The notes under the pieces: generated by a model
What the model was told of the DNA's origin: nothing
What the model saw: the letters and a program-made list of their open reading frames with translations, nothing else
The model's database searches: none
Program-made: the position numbers and the translations under genes
Shown here: positions 9,163-17,388 of the stretch, piece by piece
Numbering within the stretch: position 1 is the first letter of the stretch
How the letters are laid out: each line of letters opens with the position of its first letter
Origin: Mycobacterium asiaticum
GTDB lineage: Bacteria; Actinomycetota; Actinomycetes; Mycobacteriales; Mycobacteriaceae
NCBI RefSeq assembly: GCF_001673635.1
Contig: NZ_LZMH01000035.1
Coordinates: 124,001 to 188,000, forward strand
DNA: 64,000 nucleotides
Direction: 5' to 3'

Positions 9163-9418
9163 GGGCCCTGCGGGCCCGCATCGTCACCCGGCTCGGCTTG
9201 ATCGCCGGGCTCCTCCTCGGGCCCTGCGGGCCCGCATCGTCACCCGGCTCGGCTTGATCGCCGGGCTCCTCCTCGGGCCCTGCGGGCCCGCATCGTCACC
9301 CGGCTCGGCTTGATCGCCGGGCTCCTCCTCGGGCCCTGCGGGCCCACATCGTCACCCGGCTCGGCTTGATCGCCGGGCTCCTCCTCGGGCCCTGCGGGCC
9401 CACATCGTCACCCGGCTA
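9163..9418 (+). repeat. 56-bp tandem repeat (VNTR), 4 full copies plus a partial fifth
   Basis: Units begin at 9163, 9219, 9275, 9331 and 9387, so the period is exactly 56 bp. The fifth unit stops after about 31 bases. Units start with GGGCCCTGCGGGCCC, a perfect small palindrome, and contain CCCGGCTCGG followed by ATCGCCGGG, able to form a second stem. Units 1-3 read CCCGCATCG, while units 4 and 5 read CCCACATCG. The array ends about 11 bases before the ATG of the FAH-family gene, so it forms that gene's promoter or leader region. With no spacers it is not CRISPR. Confidence 0.95.
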
Positions 9419-9429
9419 GGCTCATCCGA

Positions 9430-10218
9430 ATGCGCCTTGGTCGAATCGCCAGCCCAGACGGAGTCGCCTTTGTCAGCATCGAAGGCCAATTGGACGACCG
9501 CAACAGCCTGACCGCCCGCGAAATCGCCGAGCATCCGTTCGGCACCCCGACTTTCACCGGCCGCTCCTGGCCCCTGGCCGACGTGCGGCTGCTGGCGCCG
9601 ATACTTGCCAGCAAGGTGGTCTGCATCGGCAAGAACTACGCCGACCACATCGCCGAGATGGGTGGTCAGGCGCCCGCTGACCCGGTGATCTTCATGAAGC
9701 CCAACACCGCGATCATCGGACCGAACGTGCCGATTCGATTGCCGGCCAACGCCTCGCCCGTGCACTTCGAGGGGGAGCTGGCGGCCGTGATCGGCCGGGC
9801 CTGCAAAGACGTCTCCGCGGCGCAAGCCGCTGACAACATCCTTGGCTACACCATCGGCAACGATGTGTCGGCTCGCGATCAACAGCAGGCCGACGGTCAG
9901 TGGACCCGCGCGAAGGGCCACGACACTTTCTGCCCGATCGGGCCCTGGATCGTCACCGATGTCGACCCCGCCGATCTGGCACTGCGTACCGATGTCAACG
10001 GCGATGTCAAACAGAACGCCCGCACCTCGTTGATGATTCACGACGTCGGCGCCATCGTGGAATGGATCTCGGCGGTGATGACGCTGCTGCCGGGCGATCT
10101 GATCCTGACCGGTACACCGGCCGGAGTGGGCCCAATCGAAGATGGTGACACGGTCTCCGTCACCGTGGAAGGAATTGGTACCCTCACCAATCCCGTTGTC
10201 CGCAAAGGAAAGTCGTGA
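9430..10218 (+). CDS. Fumarylacetoacetate hydrolase (FAH) family protein
   Basis: 262 aa. The catalytic fold spans about residues 60-258: [10 protein letters not shown], the metal-binding HFEGELA (Glu-x-Glu), GNDVSARD, and the C-terminal [13 protein letters not shown]. Family members hydrolyse or decarboxylate acylpyruvates and 2-oxo acids from aromatic catabolism with a divalent metal. M. tuberculosis Rv2993c sits in the same place, and its substrate is not established as far as I know. No clear Shine-Dalgarno precedes the ATG at 9430, where the VNTR ends. The stop overlaps the gltX start (GTGA), so the two are translationally coupled. Confidence 0.88.
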   Translation: MRLGRIASPDGVAFVSIEGQLDDRNSLTAREIAEHPFGTPTFTGRSWPLADVRLLAPILASKVVCIGKNYADHIAEMGGQAPADPVIFMKPNTAIIGPNVPIRLPANASPVHFEGELAAVIGRACKDVSAAQAADNILGYTIGNDVSARDQQQADGQWTRAKGHDTFCPIGPWIVTDVDPADLALRTDVNGDVKQNARTSLMIHDVGAIVEWISAVMTLLPGDLILTGTPAGVGPIEDGDTVSVTVEGIGTLTNPVVRKGKS

Positions 10219-11687
10219 CTACAACCGACCACGTCCGGGTTCGCTTCTGCCCGTCGCCCACCGGCACCCCGCACGTCGGGATGGTCCGCACGGCACTGTT
10301 CAACTGGGCGTACGCGCGGCACACCGGCGGCACCTTCGTTTTTCGCATCGAAGACACCGACGCCCAGCGCGACAGCGAGGAGAGTTATCTGGCCCTGCTC
10401 GACGCCATGCGCTGGCTGGGCCTGGACTGGGACGAGGGTCCCGAGATCGGCGGCCCCTACGCGCCGTACCGACAGTCCCAACGCGCCGACCTCTACCGGG
10501 ACGTGCTGGCGCGACTGCTGGAAGCCGGCGAGGCCTATTACGCGTTCTCGACGGCGGAAGAGGTCGAGGCACGCCATGTCGCCGCCGGCCGGAATCCGAA
10601 ACTGGGTTACGACAACTTCGACCGGCACCTCACCGATTCGCAGCGTGCGGCATACCTGGCCGAGGGGCGCCAGCCGGTGGTGCGGCTACGCATGCCCGAC
10701 GAGGACCTCAGCTGGGATGACATGGTGCGCGGCCCGACCACGTTCGCGGCCGGCACGGTGCCCGACTTCGCCCTCACCCGCGCCAACGGAGATCCGTTGT
10801 ACACCTTGGTCAATCCGTGCGACGACGCGCTGATGAAGATCACCCACGTGTTGCGCGGCGAGGATCTGCTGCCCTCGACACCGCGCCAGCTGGCGCTGTA
10901 TCAGGCGCTGATCCGGATCGGGGTGGCCGAACGGATCCCGGAATTCGCTCATCTGCCAACGGTTTTGGGTGAGGGCACCAAGAAACTGTCCAAGCGGGAC
11001 CCACAGTCCAATCTGTTCGCCCATCGCGATCGCGGGTTCATTCCCGAGGGCCTGCTGAATTACCTTGCCCTGCTCGGCTGGTCGATCGCTGATGACCACG
11101 ACCTGTTCAGCCTCGACGAGATGGTCGCCGCCTTCGACGTGGTCAACGTCAATTCCAACCCGGCCCGCTTCGACCAGAAGAAGGCCGATGCGCTCAACGC
11201 CGAGCACATCCGGTTGCTCGCCGTCGACGACTTCACCCGCCGGCTGCGCCACTACCTCGAAACACACGGGCACCACCTCGCCCTGGACGAGCAGAGCTTC
11301 GCCACCGCCGCCGAACTGGTGCAAACCCGCATCGTCGTGCTCGGCGACGCGTGGGCGCTGCTCAAATTCCTGAACGACGACGAATACGCCCTGGACCCGA
11401 AGGCGGCGGCCAAGGAGCTGGGTCCGGATTCGGCTGCGGTGCTCGATGCAGCCATCGCCGTGCTGACGGGCGTCGCAGACTGGACCACCGCGCAGATCGA
11501 GGAGGCGCTCAAGGCGGCCCTCATCGAGGGACTGGCGCTCAAACCCCGCAAGGCTTTCGGTCCGATCCGCGTGGCCGCCACCGGAACCACGATCAGCCCG
11601 CCGTTGTTCGAGTCCCTGGAGTTGCTGGGTCGCGATCGCAGCCTGCAGCGGCTGCTTTCCGCGCGCCAGCAGGTGCCCGCGCAGTAG
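10215..11687 (+). CDS. gltX: Glutamyl-tRNA synthetase
   Basis: 490 aa, class I synthetase that attaches glutamate to tRNA. HIGH-type signature HVGM at residues 20-23 after [14 protein letters not shown]-type loop KKLSKR at 256-261; then the helical anticodon-binding C-terminus. Mycobacteria are known to lack glutaminyl-tRNA synthetase, so this enzyme is expected to be non-discriminating and to charge both tRNA-Glu and tRNA-Gln before GatCAB amidation. tRNA-Gln and tRNA-Glu genes lie directly downstream. GTG start at 10215 overlaps the FAH gene stop by four bases. Confidence 0.96.
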   Translation: MTTTDHVRVRFCPSPTGTPHVGMVRTALFNWAYARHTGGTFVFRIEDTDAQRDSEESYLALLDAMRWLGLDWDEGPEIGGPYAPYRQSQRADLYRDVLARLLEAGEAYYAFSTAEEVEARHVAAGRNPKLGYDNFDRHLTDSQRAAYLAEGRQPVVRLRMPDEDLSWDDMVRGPTTFAAGTVPDFALTRANGDPLYTLVNPCDDALMKITHVLRGEDLLPSTPRQLALYQALIRIGVAERIPEFAHLPTVLGEGTKKLSKRDPQSNLFAHRDRGFIPEGLLNYLALLGWSIADDHDLFSLDEMVAAFDVVNVNSNPARFDQKKADALNAEHIRLLAVDDFTRRLRHYLETHGHHLALDEQSFATAAELVQTRIVVLGDAWALLKFLNDDEYALDPKAAAKELGPDSAAVLDAAIAVLTGVADWTTAQIEEALKAALIEGLALKPRKAFGPIRVAATGTTISPPLFESLELLGRDRSLQRLLSARQQVPAQ

Positions 11688-11822
11688 GCGTGCGGATCAC
11701 CCCGCAAGTCTTTGGTAGTCTGCACTTCGGCTTCAACAAGGCCTGCAACGGCCGGCAGGAGCGGTTCCCAAGACCTGAGATAGGTCGAGGAAACGCCCTG
11801 ACCAGCGGTTATGGGCAGCCGA

Positions 11823-11894
11823 TGGGGTATGGTGTAATTGGCAACACAGCTGATTCTGGTTCAGCCATTCTAGGTTCGAGTCCTGGTACCCCAG
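11823..11894 (+). tRNA. tRNA-Gln(CTG)
   Basis: Cloverleaf: acceptor TGGGGTA (11823-11829) pairs with TACCCCA (11887-11893). Anticodon arm GCTGA-TTCTGGT-TCAGC gives anticodon CTG for CAG codons. The T arm contains GGTTCGAGTCC. The sequence after the discriminator reads CA, so the terminal CCA is not fully encoded. Its position 135 bases after gltX fits a substrate of the non-discriminating GluRS. Confidence 0.93.
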
Positions 11895-11966
11895 CAAAAC
11901 CTCACCAGCTCAAGCGATTAGGTGGGGTCTGCGGGGTGAGCTATGCTGGCACTCCGGATCGTGTCT

Positions 11967-12039
11967 GGCCCCGTCGTCTAGCGGCCTAGGACGCCGCCCT
12001 CTCACGGCGGTAGCGTGGGTTCGAATCCCATCGGGGCTA
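11967..12039 (+). tRNA. tRNA-Glu(CTC)
   Basis: Acceptor GGCCCCG (11967-11973) pairs with CGGGGCT (12032-12038), allowing a G-U pair at the end. Anticodon arm CCGCC-CTCTCAC-GGCGG gives anticodon CTC for GAG codons. The T arm contains GGGTTCGAATCCC. CCA is not encoded. Ends could be off by one base. Second tRNA of the pair behind gltX. Confidence 0.93.
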
Positions 12040-12056
12040 CAAATCCAATTCTGCGG

Positions 12057-12569
12057 CTATTCGCCGCCTCGGCGCGCCGCCGGCGCGGTGGTACCGCCCA
12101 CCGGCATGCTGGGCATGCCCAATTTGCGGTGGTCCCAGGAGCGGGCACGCCTGCTGACAATGCGGACACAGACCCGCTTGTTCATCATCTGCTCGACGAA
12201 CGGCTTCATATCGTCGGTGTAGGGGCCGGTGTAGCGTTCCCAGACGCTGACCCCGACTCGATGGGAAACTTCTGGATCGTCGACGATTTCGGCGACGCCT
12301 TCGAAAGAGACTCCGCGCAACGTGTCATAAGTGTCGCCGTCCTCTATGAGGAAACTGACCCGCGGGTCCCGCTTGAGGTTGACCGCCTTCTGCGACTTGG
12401 CTTTGGTCTCCAACCAGATCTCGCCGTCGACCACGGCGTACCACATTGCCGTCAGGTGCGGCTGACCATCGGAGCCGATGGTGGCCAGCGTGCCGGTCCG
12501 GCTGTTGTTCACGAAGTCGGTGATCTCCGCCTCGGACATGACGATGCTCGCGCGCTGATTGGTTCCCAT
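12057..12569 (-). CDS. PNPOx-like split beta-barrel protein, probable F420-binding reductase family
   Basis: 170 aa. The fold is a split beta-barrel flavin/deazaflavin-binding domain: TGTLATIGSDGQPHLTAMWYAVVDGEIWLET, then KAVNLKRDPRVSFLIEDG. This pattern is typical of the actinobacterial F420H2-dependent oxidoreductase superfamily; M. tuberculosis Rv2991 occupies the same place. Substrate unknown. The C-terminal tail (TTAPAARRGGE) is probably disordered. Start is ATG at 12569; an in-frame ATG 10 codons later (MSEAEITDFV) is also possible and neither has a strong ribosome-binding site. It converges on the tRNA-Glu gene, 17 bases away. Confidence 0.8.
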   Translation of the reverse strand: MGTNQRASIVMSEAEITDFVNNSRTGTLATIGSDGQPHLTAMWYAVVDGEIWLETKAKSQKAVNLKRDPRVSFLIEDGDTYDTLRGVSFEGVAEIVDDPEVSHRVGVSVWERYTGPYTDDMKPFVEQMMNKRVCVRIVSRRARSWDHRKLGMPSMPVGGTTAPAARRGGE

Positions 12570-12629
12570 AGGCGTCAGTCTGACAGGCGGGCGGTGGCGA
12601 GTCTGCGCCGGTGGCGCGGACAGTCACAC

Positions 12630-13331
12630 CTACAGCAAGCGAGCGATCGCGTCCGCCGCCGCTAGTAGGTCGTCCGCCCACCGCGCCCCGGGTCGTCGCC
12701 CCATCCGATCGACCGGTCCGGAAACCGAAATCGCGGCCACCACCGCGCCGCGGCCGTCGCGCACCGGGGCGGACACGCTCGCGACGCCCGGCTCGCGCTC
12801 GGCGACGCTTTGCGCCCAGCCGCGCCGGCGCACCTCGGCCAGCACCCGGTCGGTGAACATCGCCTGCGGCAGCACCGCCTGCTGCGTGGCGGCGTCGCTG
12901 TGGGCCAGCAGCACTTTGGCGCCCGAACCGGCCGTCATCGGCAGCCGCGCGCCGACGGGCACCGTATCGCGAAGCCCCGCAGGGGGTTCCAGGGCCGCGA
13001 TGCAGACCCGCGAGGTGCCTTCCCGGCGGTACAACTGCACGCTCTCACCCGTCGTCTCGCGCAACTGCGGCAGCACAGCGGCGCCCGCGGCCAACAGCGG
13101 ATCGTTGACGTGCGCGGCGAGTTCGGTGACCGCCGGGCCAAGCCGCCAACGGCCGTCCTCGTCGCGTCCGAGCAGCCGATGGACTTCCAGGGCCGCCGCC
13201 AGTCGATAGGTCGTTGCCCGGGGCATACCGGTTCGTTCGCACAGTTCGGCCAGCCCACAGGGGGATTCCGCGACCACCTGCAGAATGCCGACGGCTTTGT
13301 CCAGAACGCCGATGCCGCTATGCTGTCTCAC
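12630..13331 (-). CDS. IclR-family transcriptional regulator of leucine genes (LtbR-like)
   Basis: 233 aa. N-terminal winged helix-turn-helix, residues 1-65 (LAELCERTGMPRATTYRLAAAL), then an IclR ligand-binding GAF-like domain to the end. It is divergent from leuC, across 83 bp that contain a TCTC-N7-GAGA palindrome. In Corynebacterium glutamicum the IclR regulator LtbR sits in this arrangement and represses leuB and leuCD; the same role here is inferred from position. Start is GTG at 13331, without a good Shine-Dalgarno. Only 60 bases separate it from the PNPOx-like gene on the same strand. Confidence 0.85.
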   Translation of the reverse strand: MRQHSGIGVLDKAVGILQVVAESPCGLAELCERTGMPRATTYRLAAALEVHRLLGRDEDGRWRLGPAVTELAAHVNDPLLAAGAAVLPQLRETTGESVQLYRREGTSRVCIAALEPPAGLRDTVPVGARLPMTAGSGAKVLLAHSDAATQQAVLPQAMFTDRVLAEVRRRGWAQSVAEREPGVASVSAPVRDGRGAVVAAISVSGPVDRMGRRPGARWADDLLAAADAIARLL

Positions 13332-13346
13332 AAGGAGATACTAGCG

Positions 13347-13361
13347 TCTCGCATTATGAGA
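13347..13361. promoter_or_regulatory. Candidate IclR/LtbR operator between regulator and leuC
   Basis: TCTCGCATTATGAGA has dyad symmetry in its outer four bases on each side. It lies 16 bases from the regulator start codon and 53 bases before leuC, where one dimer could control both promoters. Binding is inferred from position and symmetry only. Confidence 0.45.
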
Positions 13362-13414
13362 TCACAGCCCTGGATCATCGCGAGCCGTGAATAAGCGAAT
13401 CGAGGCAAACCGAG

Positions 13415-14845
13415 ATGGCGGAGCACACGCAAGCCGCGGCCCGGCCGCGAACCTTGGCCGAGAAGGTTTGGGACGACCACGTTGTCGTGTCGGGCAACGG
13501 GACCGAACCGGACTTGATCTACATCGACCTGCACCTGGTTCACGAGGTCACCAGCCCGCAGGCCTTCGACGGACTACGGCTGGCCGGTCGACCGGTGCGG
13601 CGTACCGATCTGACGATCGCCACCGAGGACCACAATGTGCCCACCCTCGACATCAACAAGCCGATCGCCGACCCGGTGTCGCGCACCCAGGTCGAGACGT
13701 TGCGCCACAACTGCGCCGAATTCGGTGTCCGCCTTCACCCGATGGGCGATATCGAGCAGGGGATCGTCCATGTGGTCGGACCGCAATTGGGGCTCACCCA
13801 GCCCGGAATGACGGTTGTCTGTGGCGATAGTCACACCTCGACCCATGGAGCCTTCGGCGCAATCGCTATGGGAATCGGCACCTCTGAGGTCGAACATGTG
13901 CTCGCCACCCAAACGCTGCGGCTGCGCCCGTTCAAGACGATGGCGGTCAATGTGGACGGCCAGTTGCCCCCGGGTGTCACGGCCAAAGACATCATTCTGG
14001 CGTTGATCGCGAAGATCGGCACCGGCGGTGGACAGGGCCACGTCATCGAATACCGCGGCAGCGCCATCGAATCGTTGTCGATGGAAGGCCGGATGACGGT
14101 TTGCAACATGAGCATCGAAGCCGGTGCCCGCGCCGGCATGGTGGCGCCGGACGAAACCACTTACGAGTTCCTGCGCGGCCGCCCGCACGCGCCCGCGGGT
14201 GCGGACTGGGACGCCGCATTTGCCTACTGGCAGCAGCTGCGTACTGACCCCGGTGCGGTTTTCGACACCGAGGTATACCTCGACGCCGCCTCACTGAGCC
14301 CGTTCGTGACCTGGGGAACGAACCCGGGTCAGGGGGTGCCACTGGCCGGGGCGGTTCCGGACCCCGAGTTGATGACCGATGACGCCGAGCGCCAGGCCGC
14401 CGAGAAAGCCTTGGCCTACATGGACCTTCGGCCCGGGACGGCGATGCGCGACATCTCCGTCGACACCGTGTTCGTCGGATCGTGCACCAACGGCCGCATC
14501 GAAGACCTGAGGGTGGTGGCCGAGGTATTACGTGGTCGCAAAATCGCTCCCGACGTGCGGATGCTCGTGGTCCCGGGCTCGATGCGGGTTCGCGCGCAGG
14601 CCGAAGCCGAAGGGCTGGGGGAGATTTTCACCGCAGCCGGCGCCGAATGGCGGCAAGCGGGCTGCTCGATGTGCCTGGGGATGAATCCCGATCAGCTCGC
14701 ACCGGGGGAGCGTTGCGCCGCAACGTCCAACCGCAATTTCGAAGGGCGGCAGGGTAAGGGCGGCCGCACACACCTGGTGTCCCCGGCGGTCGCCGCGGCC
14801 ACCGCGGTGCGCGGCACGCTATCCGCCCCCGCTGATTTGAACTAG
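13415..14845 (+). CDS. leuC: 3-isopropylmalate dehydratase, large subunit
   Basis: With LeuD it isomerises 2-isopropylmalate to 3-isopropylmalate in leucine synthesis. 476 aa, aconitase superfamily. The [4Fe-4S] cluster ligands are Cys357 (VGSCTNGR), Cys417 and Cys420 (GCSMCLGM). EDHNVPT and [13 protein letters not shown] are the other family signatures. ATG at 13415 has GAGG nine bases upstream. leuD follows after 35 bp, so leuCD is an operon, probably controlled by the divergent IclR protein. Confidence 0.97.
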   Translation: MAEHTQAAARPRTLAEKVWDDHVVVSGNGTEPDLIYIDLHLVHEVTSPQAFDGLRLAGRPVRRTDLTIATEDHNVPTLDINKPIADPVSRTQVETLRHNCAEFGVRLHPMGDIEQGIVHVVGPQLGLTQPGMTVVCGDSHTSTHGAFGAIAMGIGTSEVEHVLATQTLRLRPFKTMAVNVDGQLPPGVTAKDIILALIAKIGTGGGQGHVIEYRGSAIESLSMEGRMTVCNMSIEAGARAGMVAPDETTYEFLRGRPHAPAGADWDAAFAYWQQLRTDPGAVFDTEVYLDAASLSPFVTWGTNPGQGVPLAGAVPDPELMTDDAERQAAEKALAYMDLRPGTAMRDISVDTVFVGSCTNGRIEDLRVVAEVLRGRKIAPDVRMLVVPGSMRVRAQAEAEGLGEIFTAAGAEWRQAGCSMCLGMNPDQLAPGERCAATSNRNFEGRQGKGGRTHLVSPAVAAATAVRGTLSAPADLN

Positions 14846-14880
14846 TCGACTTGAATTCACGCTGAGAATAGAGGATCAGG

Positions 14881-15477
14881 ATGGAAGCCTTTCGCACCCA
14901 CACCGGTATCGGAGTGCCGCTGCGGCGGTCCAATGTCGACACCGACCAGATCATTCCCGCGGTCTTTCTGAAGCGGGTCACCCGAACCGGTTTCGAGGAT
15001 GGCCTCTTCGCAAGCTGGCGCACGGACCCCTCATTCGTGCTCAATCTCAGTCCCTTTGACCGGGGCTCAGTCTTGGTGGCCGGACCGGATTTCGGCACCG
15101 GATCCTCCCGCGAGCACGCCGTCTGGGCGTTGATGGACTACGGATTCCGGGTAGTTATCTCGTCCCGGTTCGGCGACATTTTTCGCGGCAACGCCGGCAA
15201 GGCCGGACTGCTGGCGGCCGAAGTCGACCAAGACGGCGTCGAACTTCTTTGGAAGCTCATCGAGCAGAGTCCAGGCTTGGAAATCACTGTCAATCTTCAA
15301 GATCGAAATATCACCGCGGGAACGGCGGTGCTGCCGTTCAGGATTGACGACCACACCGCATACAGACTGCTCGAAGGTCTCGACGATATAGCCCTTACGC
15401 TGCGGAAACTCGACGAAATCGAGAATTTCGAAGCCGCTCGTCCGGCCTGGAAACCGCGCACGATCCCAGCCGTCTGA
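14881..15477 (+). CDS. leuD: 3-isopropylmalate dehydratase, small subunit
   Basis: Swivelling small subunit of isopropylmalate isomerase; it closes the active site formed with LeuC. 198 aa, normal length. Features seen: [19 protein letters not shown] near the N-terminus and [17 protein letters not shown] around residues 63-80, the substrate-binding loop. ATG at 14881 is preceded by AGGATCAGG. Last gene of leuCD; a hairpin without a clear T-tract follows at 15485-15509. Confidence 0.96.
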   Translation: MEAFRTHTGIGVPLRRSNVDTDQIIPAVFLKRVTRTGFEDGLFASWRTDPSFVLNLSPFDRGSVLVAGPDFGTGSSREHAVWALMDYGFRVVISSRFGDIFRGNAGKAGLLAAEVDQDGVELLWKLIEQSPGLEITVNLQDRNITAGTAVLPFRIDDHTAYRLLEGLDDIALTLRKLDEIENFEAARPAWKPRTIPAV

Positions 15478-15484
15478 TGCGCCG

Positions 15485-15509
15485 GGCGGGGTCGAATTCC
15501 GACACCGCC
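15485..15509 (+). terminator. Hairpin after leuD
   Basis: GGCGGGGTCG (15485-15494) pairs with CGACACCGCC (15500-15509) with one mismatch and loop AATTC, starting 8 bases after the leuD stop. No T-tract follows, so it is only a possible terminator or mRNA 3'-end stabiliser. Confidence 0.45.
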
Positions 15510-15611
15510 GCCGGGCTAAACCGGGCCGAATTCGCCACCGTGCCACTGGCCAAGGGCGGCAATCGGATTCCGAAATTGTCAGCCATTCGCGTCTGAAAAT
15601 GCGCGTGGCTC

Positions 15612-15641
15612 TTGGCAATTTGCCAGGTGAGGGTTTACCGT
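15612..15641 (+). promoter_or_regulatory. Candidate hupB promoter overlapping a perfect small palindrome
   Basis: TTGGCA (15612-15617), 18 bases, then TACCGT (15636-15641) resembles a housekeeping sigma promoter with a weak -10. The -35 overlaps the palindrome TGGCAA-T-TTGCCA (15613-15625), a plausible protein-binding site. This is the only obvious regulatory structure in the 212-bp leuD-hupB gap. Confidence 0.35.
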
Positions 15642-15689
15642 GTCCTCTAGTCGGTTCGAAAACGAGGACCACTGGCTTCGGAGGGTTGA

Positions 15690-16343
15690 ATGAACAAAGC
15701 AGAGCTCATAGATGTGCTCACACAGAAATTGGGCTCAGACCGTCGGCAGGCGACCGCCGCTGTCGAGAATGTCGTCGACACGATTGTGCGCGCGGTCCAC
15801 AAAGGTGACAGCGTGACGATTACCGGTTTCGGTGTCTTCGAACAGCGTCGCCGCGCGGCCCGAGTGGCCCGCAACCCGCGTACCGGCGAGACGGTCAAGG
15901 TGAAGCCCACTTCGGTTCCGGCATTCCGTCCGGGTGCCCAATTCAAAGCCGTTGTGGCTGGCGCACAAAAGCTCCCGGCCGAGGGCCCCGCTGTGAAGCG
16001 CGGTGTGGTTGCGAGTGCGGCCAAGAAGGCGGCAAAGAAGGCTCCGGCCAAGAAGGCCGCCAGCAAGGCTCCGGCCAAGAAGGCCGCCAGCAAGGCTCCG
16101 GCGAAGAAGGCCGCGACCAAGGCTCCGGCGAAGAAGGCCGCGACCAAGGCTCCGGCGAAGAAGGCCGCGACCAAGGCTCCGGCCAAGAAGGCCGCGACCA
16201 AGGCTCCGGCCAAGAAGGCCGCGACCAAGGCTCCGGCCAAGAAGGCGGCCACCAAGGCTCCGGCCAAGAAGGCCGCCAGCAAGGCTCCGGCCAAGAAGGC
16301 TCCGGCCAAGAAGGCCGCAAGCACCCGGCGCGGTCGCAAGTAG
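15690..16343 (+). CDS. hupB: Histone-like DNA-binding protein HU with lysine-rich tail
   Basis: 217 aa nucleoid protein. Residues 1-90 are a bacterial HU fold ([32 protein letters not shown], the DNA-binding arm ARNPRTGE, and [11 protein letters not shown]). Residues of about 105-217 are a histone-H1-like tail built from nine copies of the 9-residue unit APAKKAA(S/T)K plus a partial one, ending STRRGRK. In mycobacteria this tail compacts DNA and is acetylated and phosphorylated; HupB is also linked to iron. ATG at 15690 follows GGAGGG. The repeat number may vary between strains. A terminator follows. Confidence 0.97.
   Translation: MNKAELIDVLTQKLGSDRRQATAAVENVVDTIVRAVHKGDSVTITGFGVFEQRRRAARVARNPRTGETVKVKPTSVPAFRPGAQFKAVVAGAQKLPAEGPAVKRGVVASAAKKAAKKAPAKKAASKAPAKKAASKAPAKKAATKAPAKKAATKAPAKKAATKAPAKKAATKAPAKKAATKAPAKKAATKAPAKKAASKAPAKKAPAKKAASTRRGRK
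16050..16300 (+). repeat. 27-bp coding tandem repeat in hupB
   Basis: About nine copies of a 27-bp unit coding APAKKAA(S/T)K. Units differ mainly at GCC/GCG alanine codons and the Ser/Thr codon. Units this alike at DNA level are prone to slippage, so copy number may differ between strains. Confidence 0.85.
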
Positions 16344-16355
16344 TTCTCACGCGCG

Positions 16356-16397
16356 AATACCCTTCGGTTGGCAGCAATGCCTTCCGGAGGGTATTTG
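16356..16397. terminator. Bidirectional terminator between hupB and mutT1
   Basis: AATACCCTTCGG (16356-16367) pairs with CCGGAGGGTATT (16384-16395) with one mismatch around a 16-base loop. The gap separates the convergent hupB and mutT1 genes, and AT-rich ends (TATTT one way, ATTCGC the other) suit termination from both sides. Confidence 0.65.
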
Positions 16398-16402
16398 CGT
16401 TG

Positions 16403-17347
16403 TCAGGCCCTAACGTTCGCCGCGAGCGGCCCGCCGATGTGATCGGCGGCGATCAGCCGCCCGTCGGACAGTGAGAGCACCCAGGTGCTGCCCTTGAGGT
16501 TGCGCGACTTGTCGGGGCGCACGCCGTCGCGCTCGCACCACCAGGCGATCAGATCGGGAATCACCTTGCCTTGCGTACAGATCACGGGTGTGCCCGCCCG
16601 CCGGGCGATCTGCAACACTCGCTGCCGGCCGCGCTTGGGATTCTTGGCGTAGGCCTCTTCGGTCAAATGCGGCTCGGAGTGGATCTCGACATCCAGTTCC
16701 GCGGCCAGCGGTTCCACCGTCTGATAGCACCGTACCCGGTCAGCTGAGTACACCTCGGTGGCACCGAACGCCAACAGCTGGGGAACCAGCGCCTCGGCTT
16801 GGGCGCGTCCCTTCTTGTCCAGGGGTCGCTTGGTGTCGTCACCGCGGAAGCGAGATTTGCTGCCGGCGGTACCGTGCCGCACGACCAACACCGTCTTGGT
16901 GTCGGCCGGTTGCTTGGTGAACCGCCGCAAGACCTTTCGGTCCTGCGGGTAATCGAGCTTTTTCATGGCGTCGGCCACTGGTAGCCAGAGCAACTCGTCG
17001 ACCTCGTCGCCGGGCGTGAACAGACCGCCGGTGCTGGCCGCCGCCCAGTAATGCACCTTCTTGACGCCCTGGTCGATTTTGTAGGTGATGGTGGTGAGGC
17101 ACCGGCCCAGGCGACTGTGCTGGCCGGTCTCCTCGAGCACCTCGCGTACGGCGGCAACCGGTGCGGTCTCGCCGGGGTCGAGTTTGCCTTTTGGCAGCGA
17201 CCAGTCGTCATAGCGCGGCCGGTGAATGACGGCGACCTCGACCGACTTGGCTGACTTGCCGGCGCCAGGTCGCCACAACACCGCACCGGCGGCATAGACG
17301 GTCCGGCCTTCCCCGCGTCGACGTCCCGACGATTCTTCGATCGACAC
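16403..17347 (-). CDS. mutT1: Nudix hydrolase fused to histidine phosphatase (MutT1 type)
   Basis: 314 aa. Residues 15-145 form a Nudix domain with the box [20 protein letters not shown], the metal-binding loop. Residues 160-310 form a phosphoglycerate-mutase-like domain with RHG ([12 protein letters not shown]) as catalytic motif. The mycobacterial family cleans the nucleotide pool of 8-oxo-GTP and 8-oxo-dGTP and also cleaves diadenosine polyphosphates, the two domains acting in succession. It lies 41 bases after ppk1 on the same strand, so polyphosphate and nucleotide metabolism are probably co-transcribed. Confidence 0.93.
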   Translation of the reverse strand: MSIEESSGRRRGEGRTVYAAGAVLWRPGAGKSAKSVEVAVIHRPRYDDWSLPKGKLDPGETAPVAAVREVLEETGQHSRLGRCLTTITYKIDQGVKKVHYWAAASTGGLFTPGDEVDELLWLPVADAMKKLDYPQDRKVLRRFTKQPADTKTVLVVRHGTAGSKSRFRGDDTKRPLDKKGRAQAEALVPQLLAFGATEVYSADRVRCYQTVEPLAAELDVEIHSEPHLTEEAYAKNPKRGRQRVLQIARRAGTPVICTQGKVIPDLIAWWCERDGVRPDKSRNLKGSTWVLSLSDGRLIAADHIGGPLAANVRA

Positions 17348-17388
17348 CTCTACTCCTGCAGGTCAATTCGGCCGGGACAGGACACGGG

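Noticed and set aside
9163..9418. CRISPR array
   Set aside because: Units are directly adjacent with no spacers, and no cas genes are present; it is a tandem repeat.
11895..11966. Terminator or third tRNA between the tRNA genes
   Set aside because: Only a weak ACCTCACC/GGTGGGGT pairing is visible; no cloverleaf and no T-tract.
15647..16339. Pentapeptide-like repeat protein antisense to hupB
   Set aside because: [13 protein letters not shown] repeats are simply the reverse complement of the HupB tail units.
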